A stretch of 64,000 nt of DNA from JAGWRI01 sp963728785 (GCA_963728785.1 CAVSKV010000004.1:372001-436000); one strand, 5' to 3'. Counted from the first letter of the stretch, positions 47,966 through 57,429 are shown. The notes: generated by a model from the letters alone, not told the origin. Translations and numbers: made by a program.

Positions 47966-49606
47966 TCAGCCGATCACGGCAGACGGCACGAGCGCGCGGG
48001 CCACCGCGTCGAGCACGTCGGGGAACAGCCCGTCGCGGGCGTGCAGTTCCTCGGCGCGGCCGGCCGCGCTCGCGAGGTCGTGTCCGCTCTCGAGTGCGGC
48101 TACCAACTCGTCGGTGGCATCGGCGTGCAGGCGGAACCGCCGCTCGCCGTAGTCAGCGACCTCGCCCGTGGAAATGATGAACTGCCAATCCGACGCCTGC
48201 GCGAGCAGCAGTTCGCGAGCGGCCTGCGCGAGCACGGTGTGGGCTGCGGGGAGCGCCAGGGCGGCTGGCGCGGCGCCCCAGAAGCGCTCTTCGAGGTCCC
48301 ACAGCCGCGTCCACGTCCACGCGGTGCCCGGGTTGAGCCACATGCTGAAGTCACCATTCCGGCCCCACGAGCCGGCGGGCAGGTCGAGCGAGGTCGGCGT
48401 GCCGGCGGCATCGACGTGCATAGACCCGGTGGCGGGGCGGATGCGCGCGTACCCGCGCAAAGCGCGATAGGTATCGGCCAGGAAGTCGGGTCCTTCGAAC
48501 CACCAGTGGCCGAACAGTTCGGAGTCGAACGGCGCCACGATCAGCGTTTCGGCGGGCGCGGCATCGCGCGCGATGCCGTCGAGGAGCCCGGCGAAGTGGG
48601 CGGCGTGCTCGCCGGCCAGCGCGCGCGCAGCCGCCGCGTCGTACGGGCGTTTGTCGCCCAGCGAGACGCCGGCGCCGGTCACTTCCCACAGTTTGAGTCC
48701 GCCGGGCCAGCGGATCTTATGAAATTCCAGATAACGGAACGCGCCGGGATATCCCTCGTCACGGCTCCACACGTGGCGGGTGGAGGCCGGATCACGCACG
48801 AGCGCGCGCACGGCGTCGGCGCCGTGGCCGATGGCGTAATCGCGGTACGGCGAGCGCAGGGCTTCTCCCTCCGCGGCGGTGGCTCCGGAACGGTAGGCTT
48901 CGAGCGGGCGGCCGGCACGAGCGAGGTGCGAGTCGATGACCGTATATCGATAGCCCGCTTCGGCCACGTGCGTCTCGATGCCGGTGCGGATGCCTGACGC
49001 GGGTGCGCCCGGCCAGGGCGCCCATTCGCCGCGCGGACGATACGCGCACTCGGGCAGCCAGAGGCCGGCCGGCTCGCGCCCGAACAGCCGTGTGTGTTCA
49101 GCCCGGCCGGCGTGCAGCTGGAGGCGGATGCTCTCGTCGCGGGCAAGGAGCGGCAGGAAGCCGTGCGTGGCCGCCGAACTCATGAGTTCCAACCGGCCGT
49201 CCGCCTCCAGAGCGCGCAGGGCACCGATCAGGTCGCCGTCGAGTGAGTCGAACCGTGCTTCGAGCCGTCGGATCCGGTCGCGCCACGTGCCGACGATGGC
49301 GATGAGGCCCTGGTTTCCGGTGTTGGCGAGCTCGCGTTCGGCCTGATCGCAGGCCACCAGCCGCTGCGCGAAGAAGGCGCGCAGTTCGACACCGAACTCG
49401 GGATCGGCCAACTGGGCGGCGAGCACGGGCGTAACGCCGAGAGTGACCGGCCCCGGCACGCGCTCCCCATCGAGCTGCTCGAACGCGTCGAGCAGCGGAA
49501 GATACGAATCGAGGGCCGCTTCCATGAGCCAGTCGCTGCCGTGGGGCCAGCGGCCGTGCCCCAACACGAGGGGCAGGTGCGAGTGCAGGACGAGGACGAA
49601 ATCCAT
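47966..49606 (-). CDS. GH57 1,4-alpha-glucan branching enzyme (DUF1957-type)
   Basis: A 546-aa protein starting at ATG 49606, 16 bp downstream of the glycogen synthase stop. The start FVLVLHSHLPLVLGHGRWPHG is diagnostic of the GH57 branching-enzyme branch. The nucleophile is Glu186 in GLWLPECAYRP and the acid is Asp361 in VAPFDSELFGHWWFEG. The helical C-terminal domain (NGDFSMWLNPGTAWTW, DWQFIISTGEVADYGERR) follows the known fold. It would place alpha-1,6 branches on the polymer made by the synthase upstream, in place of a GH13 GlgB, which is not present in this window. Confidence 0.9.
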   Translation of the reverse strand: MDFVLVLHSHLPLVLGHGRWPHGSDWLMEAALDSYLPLLDAFEQLDGERVPGPVTLGVTPVLAAQLADPEFGVELRAFFAQRLVACDQAERELANTGNQGLIAIVGTWRDRIRRLEARFDSLDGDLIGALRALEADGRLELMSSAATHGFLPLLARDESIRLQLHAGRAEHTRLFGREPAGLWLPECAYRPRGEWAPWPGAPASGIRTGIETHVAEAGYRYTVIDSHLARAGRPLEAYRSGATAAEGEALRSPYRDYAIGHGADAVRALVRDPASTRHVWSRDEGYPGAFRYLEFHKIRWPGGLKLWEVTGAGVSLGDKRPYDAAAARALAGEHAAHFAGLLDGIARDAAPAETLIVAPFDSELFGHWWFEGPDFLADTYRALRGYARIRPATGSMHVDAAGTPTSLDLPAGSWGRNGDFSMWLNPGTAWTWTRLWDLEERFWGAAPAALALPAAHTVLAQAARELLLAQASDWQFIISTGEVADYGERRFRLHADATDELVAALESGHDLASAAGRAEELHARDGLFPDVLDAVARALVPSAVIG

Positions 49607-49622
49607 CACCTGCAGAATGCCC

Positions 49623-51149
49623 TCATCGCCGCGCCGCCGCCAGCCGCTGGGCCTCGGCGTACACCCGCCCGTACGCGTCGGCGGCCCTTTCCCATCCGAA
49701 GTCGGACGCCATGGCACGCCGCATCGTCGCCGTCCACGCCCGGCGGTTGGCCCGGCGGGCCAACGCCCGGTCGATGGCGGCGTCGAGCGCTGCCGCTGTG
49801 AAATCGTCGAACAGGAACCCGGTGACGTCGTCCTGGACCGTGTCACTGATGCCGCCTACGCGGCGGCCGACCACCGGCGCGCCGTAGTGCTGCGCGCGTA
49901 GTTGGGTGAGCCCGCAGGGTTCGTACAGGGACGGCATCAGGACCACGTCGGACCCTGCCATGAGCCGGTGCTCGAGCACGTCGGTGAACGCGAAATCCAC
50001 GGCGACGGCGTCCCGGCGCTCGGCCGACAGCGCCGAAAGGGCTGCGCGGTAGCCCGGCTCGCCCTCGCCGAGGAAGACGAACTGCGCGTCGTACGACCGG
50101 ACGCGTGCGCTCTCCAGAATGAGATCGAATCCCTTTTGCTTCACGAGCCGGCCGGTCATCCCGAACAGCGGCACCTTCGGGCGCTCGGCAAGGCCGAACG
50201 AATGCTGCAGCGCGGCCTTGCAGGCGGCTTTGCCAGTGAGGTCGTCGCGTGAATAGTGCGCCGCGATGTAGCCGTCGGTGGCGGGGTTCCACACGCGCTG
50301 GTCAATGCCGTTGATGATGCCCACCAGCCGGTCACCCAGTTGCTGGAAGATATGGTGGAGGCCGAAGCCGCCCTCCGGCGTGCAGAGTTCGCGGGCGTGC
50401 GTGGGGCTGACCGTGACCGCCATGTCGCAGAAGTTGAGGCCGCCCTTGAGGACGTTGAGCTTGCCGTACCATTCGAGACCATCGAGCGTCCACAGCTCCC
50501 ACGGCAGCCCCAGGTCGGCCATCGCCGACTCGGGAAAGTGGCCCTGATATCCGGCGTTGTGCACTGACACCACGAACGGCGTGCCGGCGAACCGCTCGGC
50601 GAGCGCGTCGTAGGTGCGCGCGTAGACTGGGGCGAGCGCCGTGTGCCAGTCGTGGGCGTGGACCAGCACCGGGCCGGGCACGAACTGGACGATGCCCTCC
50701 AGCGCGGCGCGCGCGAAGAGCGCGAACCGGCGGTCGTTGTCCGGATAGTCGGCGCCGTGCTCTCCATAGAGGCCGGCGCGCTTGAAGTACTCCGGTGCGT
50801 CCACGAAGATCACCTGTGGACCGCGAGGCAGCTGGCCACCGCTGAAGAATCGCACCTCTTCGAGGCGCGGCCCGACGGCTACCGTGCACACGGGGCCCAG
50901 TGGCTCGAGGTCGGGAGCCACCTCGCGCACCAGCGAATAGAGCGGCATGAACACCACCACCCGGTCGCCGCCCCGCGCCTGGAAGCTGGCCAGCCCCGCC
51001 ACTGCCTCGGCCAGGCCGCCGGTACGGGCGTACGGGTAGTACTCCGCCGTGAGATGGACGATGGTCCGGCCCGTCGCTTTGGGCTTGCTCCGCGGCGATC
51101 GGGATGCCGACCGCCGGGGTTTCGGTGCCGCTGCGCGCTGGGTCGCCAC
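49623..51149 (-). CDS. glgA: Glycogen synthase (GT5)
   Basis: A 508-aa glucosyltransferase. GTG 51149, 7 bp after the phosphorylase stop, adds a basic 25-residue leader before the core; a GTG at 51191 would overlap the upstream gene by 35 bp and is less likely. The nucleotide-sugar motif reads ARTGGLAEAVAGL (normally KTGGLAD), HAHDWHTA is typical, and the C-terminal lobe has GRLVKQKGFD and the conserved SLYEPCGLTQ. It transfers glucose from ADP- or UDP-glucose to growing glycogen. The sugar-nucleotide pyrophosphorylase is not in this window. Confidence 0.9.
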   Translation of the reverse strand: MATQRAAAPKPRRSASRSPRSKPKATGRTIVHLTAEYYPYARTGGLAEAVAGLASFQARGGDRVVVFMPLYSLVREVAPDLEPLGPVCTVAVGPRLEEVRFFSGGQLPRGPQVIFVDAPEYFKRAGLYGEHGADYPDNDRRFALFARAALEGIVQFVPGPVLVHAHDWHTALAPVYARTYDALAERFAGTPFVVSVHNAGYQGHFPESAMADLGLPWELWTLDGLEWYGKLNVLKGGLNFCDMAVTVSPTHARELCTPEGGFGLHHIFQQLGDRLVGIINGIDQRVWNPATDGYIAAHYSRDDLTGKAACKAALQHSFGLAERPKVPLFGMTGRLVKQKGFDLILESARVRSYDAQFVFLGEGEPGYRAALSALSAERRDAVAVDFAFTDVLEHRLMAGSDVVLMPSLYEPCGLTQLRAQHYGAPVVGRRVGGISDTVQDDVTGFLFDDFTAAALDAAIDRALARRANRRAWTATMRRAMASDFGWERAADAYGRVYAEAQRLAAARR

Positions 51150-51156
51150 GGGCCGC

Positions 51157-53310
51157 CTATCCGGTGGGCGGCCCGTCGGCGGCGGCTTCACCGACGATCA
51201 ACGGCACGTAGTAGTCGCGCACGTATTCACTGACCATACGTCCCCCCGTAAAGCGCAGGCCCGCGGCCCGGATGGCGTGCTTCATGTGCGCGATCCAACT
51301 GCGCGGCACCCCCTTGCCGTCACGATCGTAGAACTCGGGCACCACGTGCCGCTCCAGGAGATCATACACCTGGGCCGCCGCTTGGGTGGTCACTTCGGCT
51401 TCGGGCGCCGAAGGATCCTCGACCACCGACCATCCGTTGTGGCCGTTGAAGCCTTCTTCCCACCAGCCGTCAACCGTCCCGAGCTGCGGCACCCCGTTGA
51501 GCGCGGCCTTCATGCCGCTGGTGCCCGACGCTTCCAAGGGCACCCGCGGCAGGTTCATCCAGAGGTCCACTCCCTGCACGAGCACGTGCGCCAGGTGCAG
51601 GTCGTAGTCCTCGACGAAGGCGATCCGGCCCTCGAAGCGCGGATCGCGCGTGGCCACGTAGACCTGCTGCAGGACCCCCTTGCCCATGTCATCGGCGGGG
51701 TGGGCCTTGCCCGAAAAGACGATCTGCACCGGTCGCGCGGGGTCGGTGAGAATGCGCAGCAGCCGATCGGTGTCCTTGAAGATGAGATTGGCGCGCTTGT
51801 AGGTCGCGAAGCGGCGGGCAAAACCGATGGTCAGGGCGTGCGGATCGAGCAGGATGCCCGAGCCCACCAGTTGCTCGGCGGCCTGCCCGCGGCGCGCGAA
51901 CGCGTGGCGCGCGTGTTCCCGAACGTGCACGAGGAGGGTCTCCTTGAGCCGCCGGTGAACGCGCCAGAGTGCTTCGTCTTCGAGCGTCAGTACTTGCTCC
52001 CAGAGTTGCGGGTCGTCCAGCCGGCTGCCCCAATCGGCCCCCAGGTGCCGTTCGAGCAGGGCCATGACCGGATTGGCCATCCAGGTGGCGAGGTGCACGC
52101 CATTGGTCACGTATCCGATTGGCACATCATCCTCGCGGCGGTCCGGCCAGAGCGGTGCCCACAGGTGGCGCGTCACGGCGGCATGCGGCCGCGACACGGC
52201 GTTCACGCGGCGGCTGAGCCGGATGGCCGCCGCCGTCATGTGAAAGGTGTCGTGGTCGATCAAGGGATGGTGACCGAGCATCATGAACGTGTCACGATCG
52301 ATGCCCATGGCCTCGGTAATGGGGCCCGTGCAATCCAGTACCTTCTCGATGCGGAACATGTCGTGGCCGGCTGGCACCGGGGTGTGGGTGGTGAACACGC
52401 TCGTCGCGCGCACTCGGTGTATGGCGGCGTCCAGCGGGATGCCGCCCTGGAGGAGTTCGCGCAGCCGCTCCAGGTGCATGAAGGCCGCGTGCCCCTCGTT
52501 GGCGTGCCATACCGCGGGCGTAATGCCCAACGCGCGCAACACGCGCACGCCGCCTACGCCCAGGAGCCATTCCTGCTTGAGTCGCAACTCGGGTCCACCG
52601 GCGTAGAGCTTGCTGAGCAGCGGCCGGTCGTCGGGATGGTTCTCGTCGAAGTCGGTATCGAGCAGGTACACCGATATCCGCCCCGCGCGCAGGCGCCATG
52701 CGCGGATGAACACGTCACGACCCGCCGTCTGTACCGCGGCGAGGTAGGGTCTGCCGTGCGGCGACTCGACGGGTTCGAGCACGGAGTTGTGGATGTCGAA
52801 CGGGTCGTCGGCATCCTCCTGCCACCCGTCGGCGCGGATGCGTTGATCGAAGTATCCGTGCCGGTACAGGATGCCGACGCCGACGAGTGGAACGCCCAGA
52901 TCGGAGGCCGTTTTGCAATGATCGCCGGCGAGCACGCCGAGCCCACCCGAGTAGATCGGTACGGAATGGTAGAATCCGAATTCGGCGCAGAAATAGGCGA
53001 TCGTACTACGCCGCTGGTCGGGGTACGTCTGCGCGAACCACGTGTGGTCGTCCGACTGTTCGGCCTGGTGCCAGCGCATGATCGCGTCGTACCGGGCGAG
53101 GAAGTCGGGATCGGCGGCGCATTGGGCCAGGCGCTCGCCGCTCACCTCGTTGAGGATCCGGAGAGGATCGTGCCGGTAACGGGTCCAGATCTGGGGGTCG
53201 ATGGCCCGGAAGATCGCGCGGGCGTCGCGATTCCAACTCCACGACAGATTGCCGGCAATGTCAGCGAGTCCGGAAAGGCGCTGTGGAAGGAGGGGAAAGC
53301 GTGGGGGCAT
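51157..53310 (-). CDS. glgP: Alpha-glucan phosphorylase (GT35)
   Basis: A 717-aa cytosolic enzyme that splits alpha-1,4-glucan ends with phosphate to give glucose-1-phosphate. The N-terminus (GLADIAGNLSWSWNRDARAIF) is the DUF3417 type of the short GlgP branch; AYFCAEFGFYHSVPIYSGGLGVLAGDH and HANEGHAAFM are present. The pyridoxal-phosphate Lys is Lys601 in GTSGMKAALNG. ATG 53310 lacks an obvious ribosome site. It is first in the operon phosphorylase, synthase and three GH57 genes, so synthesis and breakdown enzymes are expressed together. Confidence 0.92.
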   Translation of the reverse strand: MPPRFPLLPQRLSGLADIAGNLSWSWNRDARAIFRAIDPQIWTRYRHDPLRILNEVSGERLAQCAADPDFLARYDAIMRWHQAEQSDDHTWFAQTYPDQRRSTIAYFCAEFGFYHSVPIYSGGLGVLAGDHCKTASDLGVPLVGVGILYRHGYFDQRIRADGWQEDADDPFDIHNSVLEPVESPHGRPYLAAVQTAGRDVFIRAWRLRAGRISVYLLDTDFDENHPDDRPLLSKLYAGGPELRLKQEWLLGVGGVRVLRALGITPAVWHANEGHAAFMHLERLRELLQGGIPLDAAIHRVRATSVFTTHTPVPAGHDMFRIEKVLDCTGPITEAMGIDRDTFMMLGHHPLIDHDTFHMTAAAIRLSRRVNAVSRPHAAVTRHLWAPLWPDRREDDVPIGYVTNGVHLATWMANPVMALLERHLGADWGSRLDDPQLWEQVLTLEDEALWRVHRRLKETLLVHVREHARHAFARRGQAAEQLVGSGILLDPHALTIGFARRFATYKRANLIFKDTDRLLRILTDPARPVQIVFSGKAHPADDMGKGVLQQVYVATRDPRFEGRIAFVEDYDLHLAHVLVQGVDLWMNLPRVPLEASGTSGMKAALNGVPQLGTVDGWWEEGFNGHNGWSVVEDPSAPEAEVTTQAAAQVYDLLERHVVPEFYDRDGKGVPRSWIAHMKHAIRAAGLRFTGGRMVSEYVRDYYVPLIVGEAAADGPPTG

Positions 53311-53577
53311 ATGGGGAAGCAGGGCAGCGATTTCCGGCGCGAACTCCGGGCTGCCGTGCGGGATTCAAAGCGGGAGGCAACAGCGGGATGGAGGCCGGCG
53401 GAAAGGCGCATGCGCGGCCAAGGAATGTCGCAATCTAGAGTCGCGGCTTAGTGACGACCAGCCTTCCCGCGGCAGCATCCGGCCGGATACGTTCCCGCAC
53501 GGCCTGGTCCGGTGCTGCGCGAGGGCGCACGGGCCGGTCCTGGCCGGATTCGAACGGATTCAATCGGAGGAATGCAG

Positions 53578-54006
53578 ATGGATCGCAAAGCCGAAGCCCA
53601 ATGGAACGGTGGGCTCAAGTCGGGCACGGGAAGCCTGAAACTCGGATCGGGCGCCTTCCACGGCCCCTACTCGTTCGCCAGCCGGTTCGAGAACGGTGCC
53701 GGGACGAATCCCGAGGAGCTGTTGGGCGCGGCGCATGCCGGATGCTTCACGATGGCGTTGTCGGCGGCGCTGGAGCGCGCCGGTCATCCGGCAACGAGCG
53801 TCGCGACGACGGCCACCGTGCACATCACGAAGGGAGATGCCGGCTTCTCGATCAGCGGCATCGATCTCGTGACGCGGGGCGTGGTGCCCGGTGTGAGCGA
53901 GGCCGAGTTCCGGCGCATGGCGGAGGATACGAAGGCCGGGTGCATCGTGTCGCGTGCGCTTGCCGCAGTGCCGATGACCGTGGACGCCACGCTCGCCGCG
54001 GCGTGA
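53578..54006 (+). CDS. OsmC family peroxiredoxin
   Basis: A 142-aa protein. ATG 53578 lies 7 nt after GGAGG; the ATG six bases earlier is too close to that site. The two redox cysteines are Cys56 (GAAHAGCFTMAL) and Cys122 (TKAGCIVSRAL), and the N-terminal AQWNGGLKSGTGSL with FENGAGTNPEELLGAA is the OsmC (not Ohr) pattern. It should reduce organic hydroperoxides in the cytosol. It is divergent from the phosphorylase operon and followed by an SDR gene after 28 bp. Confidence 0.92.
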   Translation: MDRKAEAQWNGGLKSGTGSLKLGSGAFHGPYSFASRFENGAGTNPEELLGAAHAGCFTMALSAALERAGHPATSVATTATVHITKGDAGFSISGIDLVTRGVVPGVSEAEFRRMAEDTKAGCIVSRALAAVPMTVDATLAAA

Positions 54007-54034
54007 ACGCCGTGGCGCCCAACGGAGGACGTGG

Positions 54035-54781
54035 ATGACGGACCAGGTGGTGGTGATCACGGGGGCGAGTGGGGGCATCGGCGCTGCCCTGGCCGAACTG
54101 CTCGCCGCGCAGGGGGCGTCGGTCGCCCTCGTGGCGCGCCGCCGGGCCGAACTGGACGCCGTCGCCGCACGGTGCGGCGCCAGGGCGGCGGTGATCGTGG
54201 CCGACGTGACGCGGCGCGACGAGGTGCAGCGTGTGGTGCGCGAGACGCTCGATCGGTTCGGGCACATCGACGTGTGGGTGAACAACGTCGGTCGCGGGAT
54301 CTCGCGTCAGCCGTCGCAGCTCACCGACAACGACATCGACGAGATGATCCAGACGAACGTGAAATCGGCCCTGTACGGCATGCAGGAGGTGCTGCCCCAT
54401 TTCAAAGAGCGGGGCGGTGGGCAGATCGTCAACGTGTCGTCGATGCTGGGCCGCATTCCGTTTGCGACGTTTCGCTCGGCGTACTCCGGCGCGAAACACT
54501 TTCTCGACGCGCTCACGGCGACGTTTCGCGCCGAGGTGCAGGCGGCGCATCCCGACATCCAGGTGTCGCTCGTGTCGCCGGGCGTCGTCCGCACGGATTT
54601 CGGGTTGAACGCCAAGCACGGGGGGCCGGACTCGCGGTCGTTCCCCGCTTCGCAGAGTGCCGAAGAGGTGGCGGCGGTCATCGCCGGTGTGATTGCGTCG
54701 CGCAAGCCCGATGTGTACACGGCTGCGGGGGCCCATGCTCGTATCGTGGAGTACTACGACCGGGTGGGCGTGGATCCGTGA
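54035..54781 (+). CDS. Short-chain dehydrogenase/reductase
   Basis: A 248-aa classical SDR. ATG 54035 follows GGAGG with 6-nt spacing. The cofactor loop GASGGIG is at 10-16, NNVG at 83-86, Asn108, Ser136, and the catalytic YxxxK is Tyr150/Lys154 in AYSGAKHF. Arg residues after the first beta-strand (ARRRAEL) favour NADP. The substrate is unknown. Its stop overlaps the next gene's GTG by 4 bp. Confidence 0.92.
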   Translation: MTDQVVVITGASGGIGAALAELLAAQGASVALVARRRAELDAVAARCGARAAVIVADVTRRDEVQRVVRETLDRFGHIDVWVNNVGRGISRQPSQLTDNDIDEMIQTNVKSALYGMQEVLPHFKERGGGQIVNVSSMLGRIPFATFRSAYSGAKHFLDALTATFRAEVQAAHPDIQVSLVSPGVVRTDFGLNAKHGGPDSRSFPASQSAEEVAAVIAGVIASRKPDVYTAAGAHARIVEYYDRVGVDP

Positions 54782-55413
54782 GCCGTCGGGGCGGGGGCGC
54801 CGCCACGGCGGCCGCCGACGTGCCGATTCTCCAGTTCCGGACCACGCGCGCCTGGGAGCGCTGGCTCGCCTGCAACGGCGAGTCGGCAGGGGTGTGGATG
54901 CGGATCGCGAAGAAGGCGGCCGCGTTGCGCTCCATCACGTACGCCGAGGCGCTCGACGTCGCGCTGCGCCACGGGTGGATCGACAGCCAGAAGAAGAGCC
55001 ATGACGGCGAGTCCTTCCTCCAGAAGTTCACGCCGCGCGGGGCGCGCAGCATCTGGTCTAGGGTGAACCGTGAGAAGGTGGAGGCGTTCATCGCCGTCGG
55101 CACGATGAAGCCGGCCGGCCTGCGCGCAGTGGAGCGTGCCAGGCAGAAGGGCCAGTGGGACCAAGCCTACGATCCGCACAGCCGCGCCACCGTACCCGAT
55201 GACCTCGAGCGAGCGCTCGCTCGCCATGAGAAGGCCGCCGCCTTCTTCGCGACGCTCACCGGCGCCAACCGCTATGCTATCCTGTTCAGGATCCAGACCG
55301 CGGTGCGGCCGGAAACCCGGGCCAAGCGGATCGCGCAGTTCGTGGCCATGCTCGAACGCAGCGAGACGATTCACGGGCCGGTCAAGCGGCGTCCGGCCGC
55401 CCGCCGATCGTAG
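54778..55413 (+). CDS. YdeI/OmpD-associated family protein
   Basis: A 211-aa protein. GTG 54778 overlaps the SDR stop (GTGA). The sequence FRTTRAWERWLACNGESAGVWMRIAKKAA, ITYAEALDVALRHGWIDSQKK and QKFTPRGARSIWSRVNREKVE is diagnostic of the YdeI family. A short Ala/Gly-rich leader precedes it. The molecular function of the family is not settled, with reports in envelope stress and peptide resistance. Cytosolic by prediction. Confidence 0.88.
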   Translation: MSRRGGGAATAAADVPILQFRTTRAWERWLACNGESAGVWMRIAKKAAALRSITYAEALDVALRHGWIDSQKKSHDGESFLQKFTPRGARSIWSRVNREKVEAFIAVGTMKPAGLRAVERARQKGQWDQAYDPHSRATVPDDLERALARHEKAAAFFATLTGANRYAILFRIQTAVRPETRAKRIAQFVAMLERSETIHGPVKRRPAARRS

Positions 55414-55447
55414 CCGCCGGATTTCCGCCTCCGCGTTCGCCCTGCCT

Positions 55448-55804
55448 ATGGACCGCAAGTCGCTGATCCGCCAGTACAAGGAAGCCCGCCGCCCGATGGG
55501 GGTGTTTCAGGTCCGCAACTCGCAGACCGGCCGGGTCTACATCGGCGTGAGCAACGACCTGCCGTCAATGCTCAACCGTCAGCGCGCGCAGCTCCGCTTG
55601 GGCGGCCATCCGCATCGTGCCCTTCAGGCCGACTGGCAGGCAGTGGGGGCCGACGCCTTTACTTTCGACATCCTGGACACGCTGGACCCGCCCGATGACG
55701 CGAACTACGATCCGGCGTCCGATCTGCGAACGCTCGAGGATCTGTGGCGCGGGAAGATCACCGAGGCCGGCGGCTCGCTGTACAACCCGCCCAGGCGTCG
55801 GTGA
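55448..55804 (+). CDS. GIY-YIG nuclease-like protein
   Basis: A 118-aa protein starting at ATG 55448. It has a basic N-terminal helix (MDRKSLIRQYKEARRP) and the GIY-YIG-like core GVFQVRNSQTGRVYIGVSND (18-37), followed by LQADWQAVGADAFTFDILDTL and a C-terminal EDLWRGKI helix. The GIY element is degenerate (GVF) and the catalytic Arg and Glu of active nucleases cannot be placed with confidence, so activity is doubtful. Small stand-alone proteins of this type are widespread and uncharacterised. Confidence 0.8.
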   Translation: MDRKSLIRQYKEARRPMGVFQVRNSQTGRVYIGVSNDLPSMLNRQRAQLRLGGHPHRALQADWQAVGADAFTFDILDTLDPPDDANYDPASDLRTLEDLWRGKITEAGGSLYNPPRRR

Positions 55805-56088
55805 GGGCCGAATAAATCGCTTCTCCGCATGCGATTAGCCGCCGCGGCCACGGCGGACGGGCGGCGGCGCACCCGGTGCCGGGGCATGCCGCCGGCCGCG
55901 GCCCGACGGGCGCCCATGGTTCCGCCGGCGCCGGCACCCGGTAACGAACCGTCGAGATTTCAAACGCTTACCGGGCTTCATCCGTATGAAGGGGTGAGAC
56001 CGAGATGGGCCGCGCCGATCTGCCGGGAACGGAGGATGGGTGCGCCGCGCTTTACTAATCGCGACCCTTACTTCCGGCACCGCACTCG
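55805..56088. other. Intergenic region before the RND operon
   Basis: 284 bp without a convincing gene. It is GC-rich with a small inverted repeat CTTCAT-ATGAAG (about 55977-55992) and an AT-richer TTTACTAAT near 56051 that could be part of a promoter for the efflux operon. No regulator gene or clear operator is present. Confidence 0.4.
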
Positions 56089-57429
56089 ATGCAATCCATG
56101 CAGCCATCCTCGCGCGCCATCAGCATCGTACCGATGTTGGGGGCTGCGCTGGTGTTCGCGGCCTGCTCCAGGGCCCCCAAAAAGGCTCCGGACTTGCCGG
56201 TCACAGTGACCGTCGTCGCCGCCCGGCGTGCCGACATCCCGTACGTCGTCCAGGCCAACGGGGTCGTCACGCCGATTCAAACCGCCGTCGTGTCGCCTCA
56301 GGTGACCGGGATCGTGACGCGGGTGGCGTTCCAGGAAGGCCAGGAGGTGACCCAGGGGCAGGTGCTGTTCCAGATCGATCCCATCCCCTACCAGACCGCC
56401 TACGATCAGGCGGTCGCCGCCTACGAGCGGGACTCGGCGAGCGCCGTCTACGCGCGCTCCGAGTGGGACCGCTACAAGGGCCTGGTATCCGCCGGAGTGA
56501 TCACGGCCGAAGAAGCCGAGCAGTACGAAACAACGGCCAAGATGAGCGACGCCACGGTGCGCGCTGACGCGGCCTTGGTCGCCAGCGCGAAGTTCAACCT
56601 CGACAATGCCACCGTTCGAGCGCCGATTTCGGGCAAGACCGGCAGTCTGCTCGTGCGCGTGGGGAACCTGGTGACGGCTGGCGCCGGGCAGTCGCTCGTC
56701 GTGATCAACCAGATCCGACCGATCATGGTGCGGTTCGCGTTGCCGTCGTCCGAATTGCCGAAGCTGCAGCGTTACGCCGTGAACGGTGGACTCCCGGTCA
56801 CTGCGCTGCCGGGCGGCGGCGCCAACGGCGGAAGCCCGTTCGACTCCACCGAGGCGCCATCGCCGATGGACGCGTCGTCCCCAGTCGCCGACGCGCTGGC
56901 GGCGCAGCAGGGAGCCGACGTACGCCCCGAGCTGGGGAAGCTGACGTTCATCGACAATGCCGTGGACACGACGACGGGCACCGTGCAACTCAAAGCGACG
57001 TTCCCCAATCGGGACGGGGCCCTGTGGGTTGGCCAGTTCGCGTCGGCCAGTATGCGCCTGTACATCGAGCAGGGTGCCCTCGTGATTCCGGCGCAGGCGC
57101 TGCAGAGCGGACAGCAGGGCACGTACGTGTATGTGCTCGACGCCGGCAACAAGGCGCAGCAACGCCCCGTGGTGGCCGAGCGAACCGCCAACGGACTGGC
57201 GGTGATCGCGGCGGGGGTGGCCGAGGGTGACCGGGTGGTGACCGAGGGCCAATCGCGGCTTACGCCGGGTGCCGTGGCGACGTTGCGCACGGCGTCGGAC
57301 ACCGCAGCGACGACGACGGCCACTGGCCGGCGGGGCGGCGGCCGGCGCGGCAGCGGTGCAGGGGGCGCGGGTGGCGGAGGGGGGGCCGGTGAAAGCAGCG
57401 CCGCGCGCGGCGCTGCCTCGGGCGGATGA
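56089..57429 (+). CDS. RND efflux periplasmic adaptor lipoprotein
   Basis: A 446-aa membrane-fusion protein. A signal peptide ends in the lipobox VFAAC (about residue 26). The order lipoyl half, coiled-coil hairpin, lipoyl half and barrel can be seen in VVQANGVVTPIQTAVVSPQVTGI, YKGLVSAGVITAEEAEQYE and ATVRAPISGKTG. Between about 235 and 285 it has a low-complexity Gly/Ser/Pro insertion not expected in MdtA-like adaptors, and it ends in a Gly/Arg-rich tail of about 35 residues. ATG 56098 is an alternative start. Its stop overlaps the first permease gene by 4 bp. It links inner-membrane pumps to an outer-membrane channel, which is not in the window. Confidence 0.9.
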   Translation: MQSMQPSSRAISIVPMLGAALVFAACSRAPKKAPDLPVTVTVVAARRADIPYVVQANGVVTPIQTAVVSPQVTGIVTRVAFQEGQEVTQGQVLFQIDPIPYQTAYDQAVAAYERDSASAVYARSEWDRYKGLVSAGVITAEEAEQYETTAKMSDATVRADAALVASAKFNLDNATVRAPISGKTGSLLVRVGNLVTAGAGQSLVVINQIRPIMVRFALPSSELPKLQRYAVNGGLPVTALPGGGANGGSPFDSTEAPSPMDASSPVADALAAQQGADVRPELGKLTFIDNAVDTTTGTVQLKATFPNRDGALWVGQFASASMRLYIEQGALVIPAQALQSGQQGTYVYVLDAGNKAQQRPVVAERTANGLAVIAAGVAEGDRVVTEGQSRLTPGAVATLRTASDTAATTTATGRRGGGRRGSGAGGAGGGGGAGESSAARGAASGG

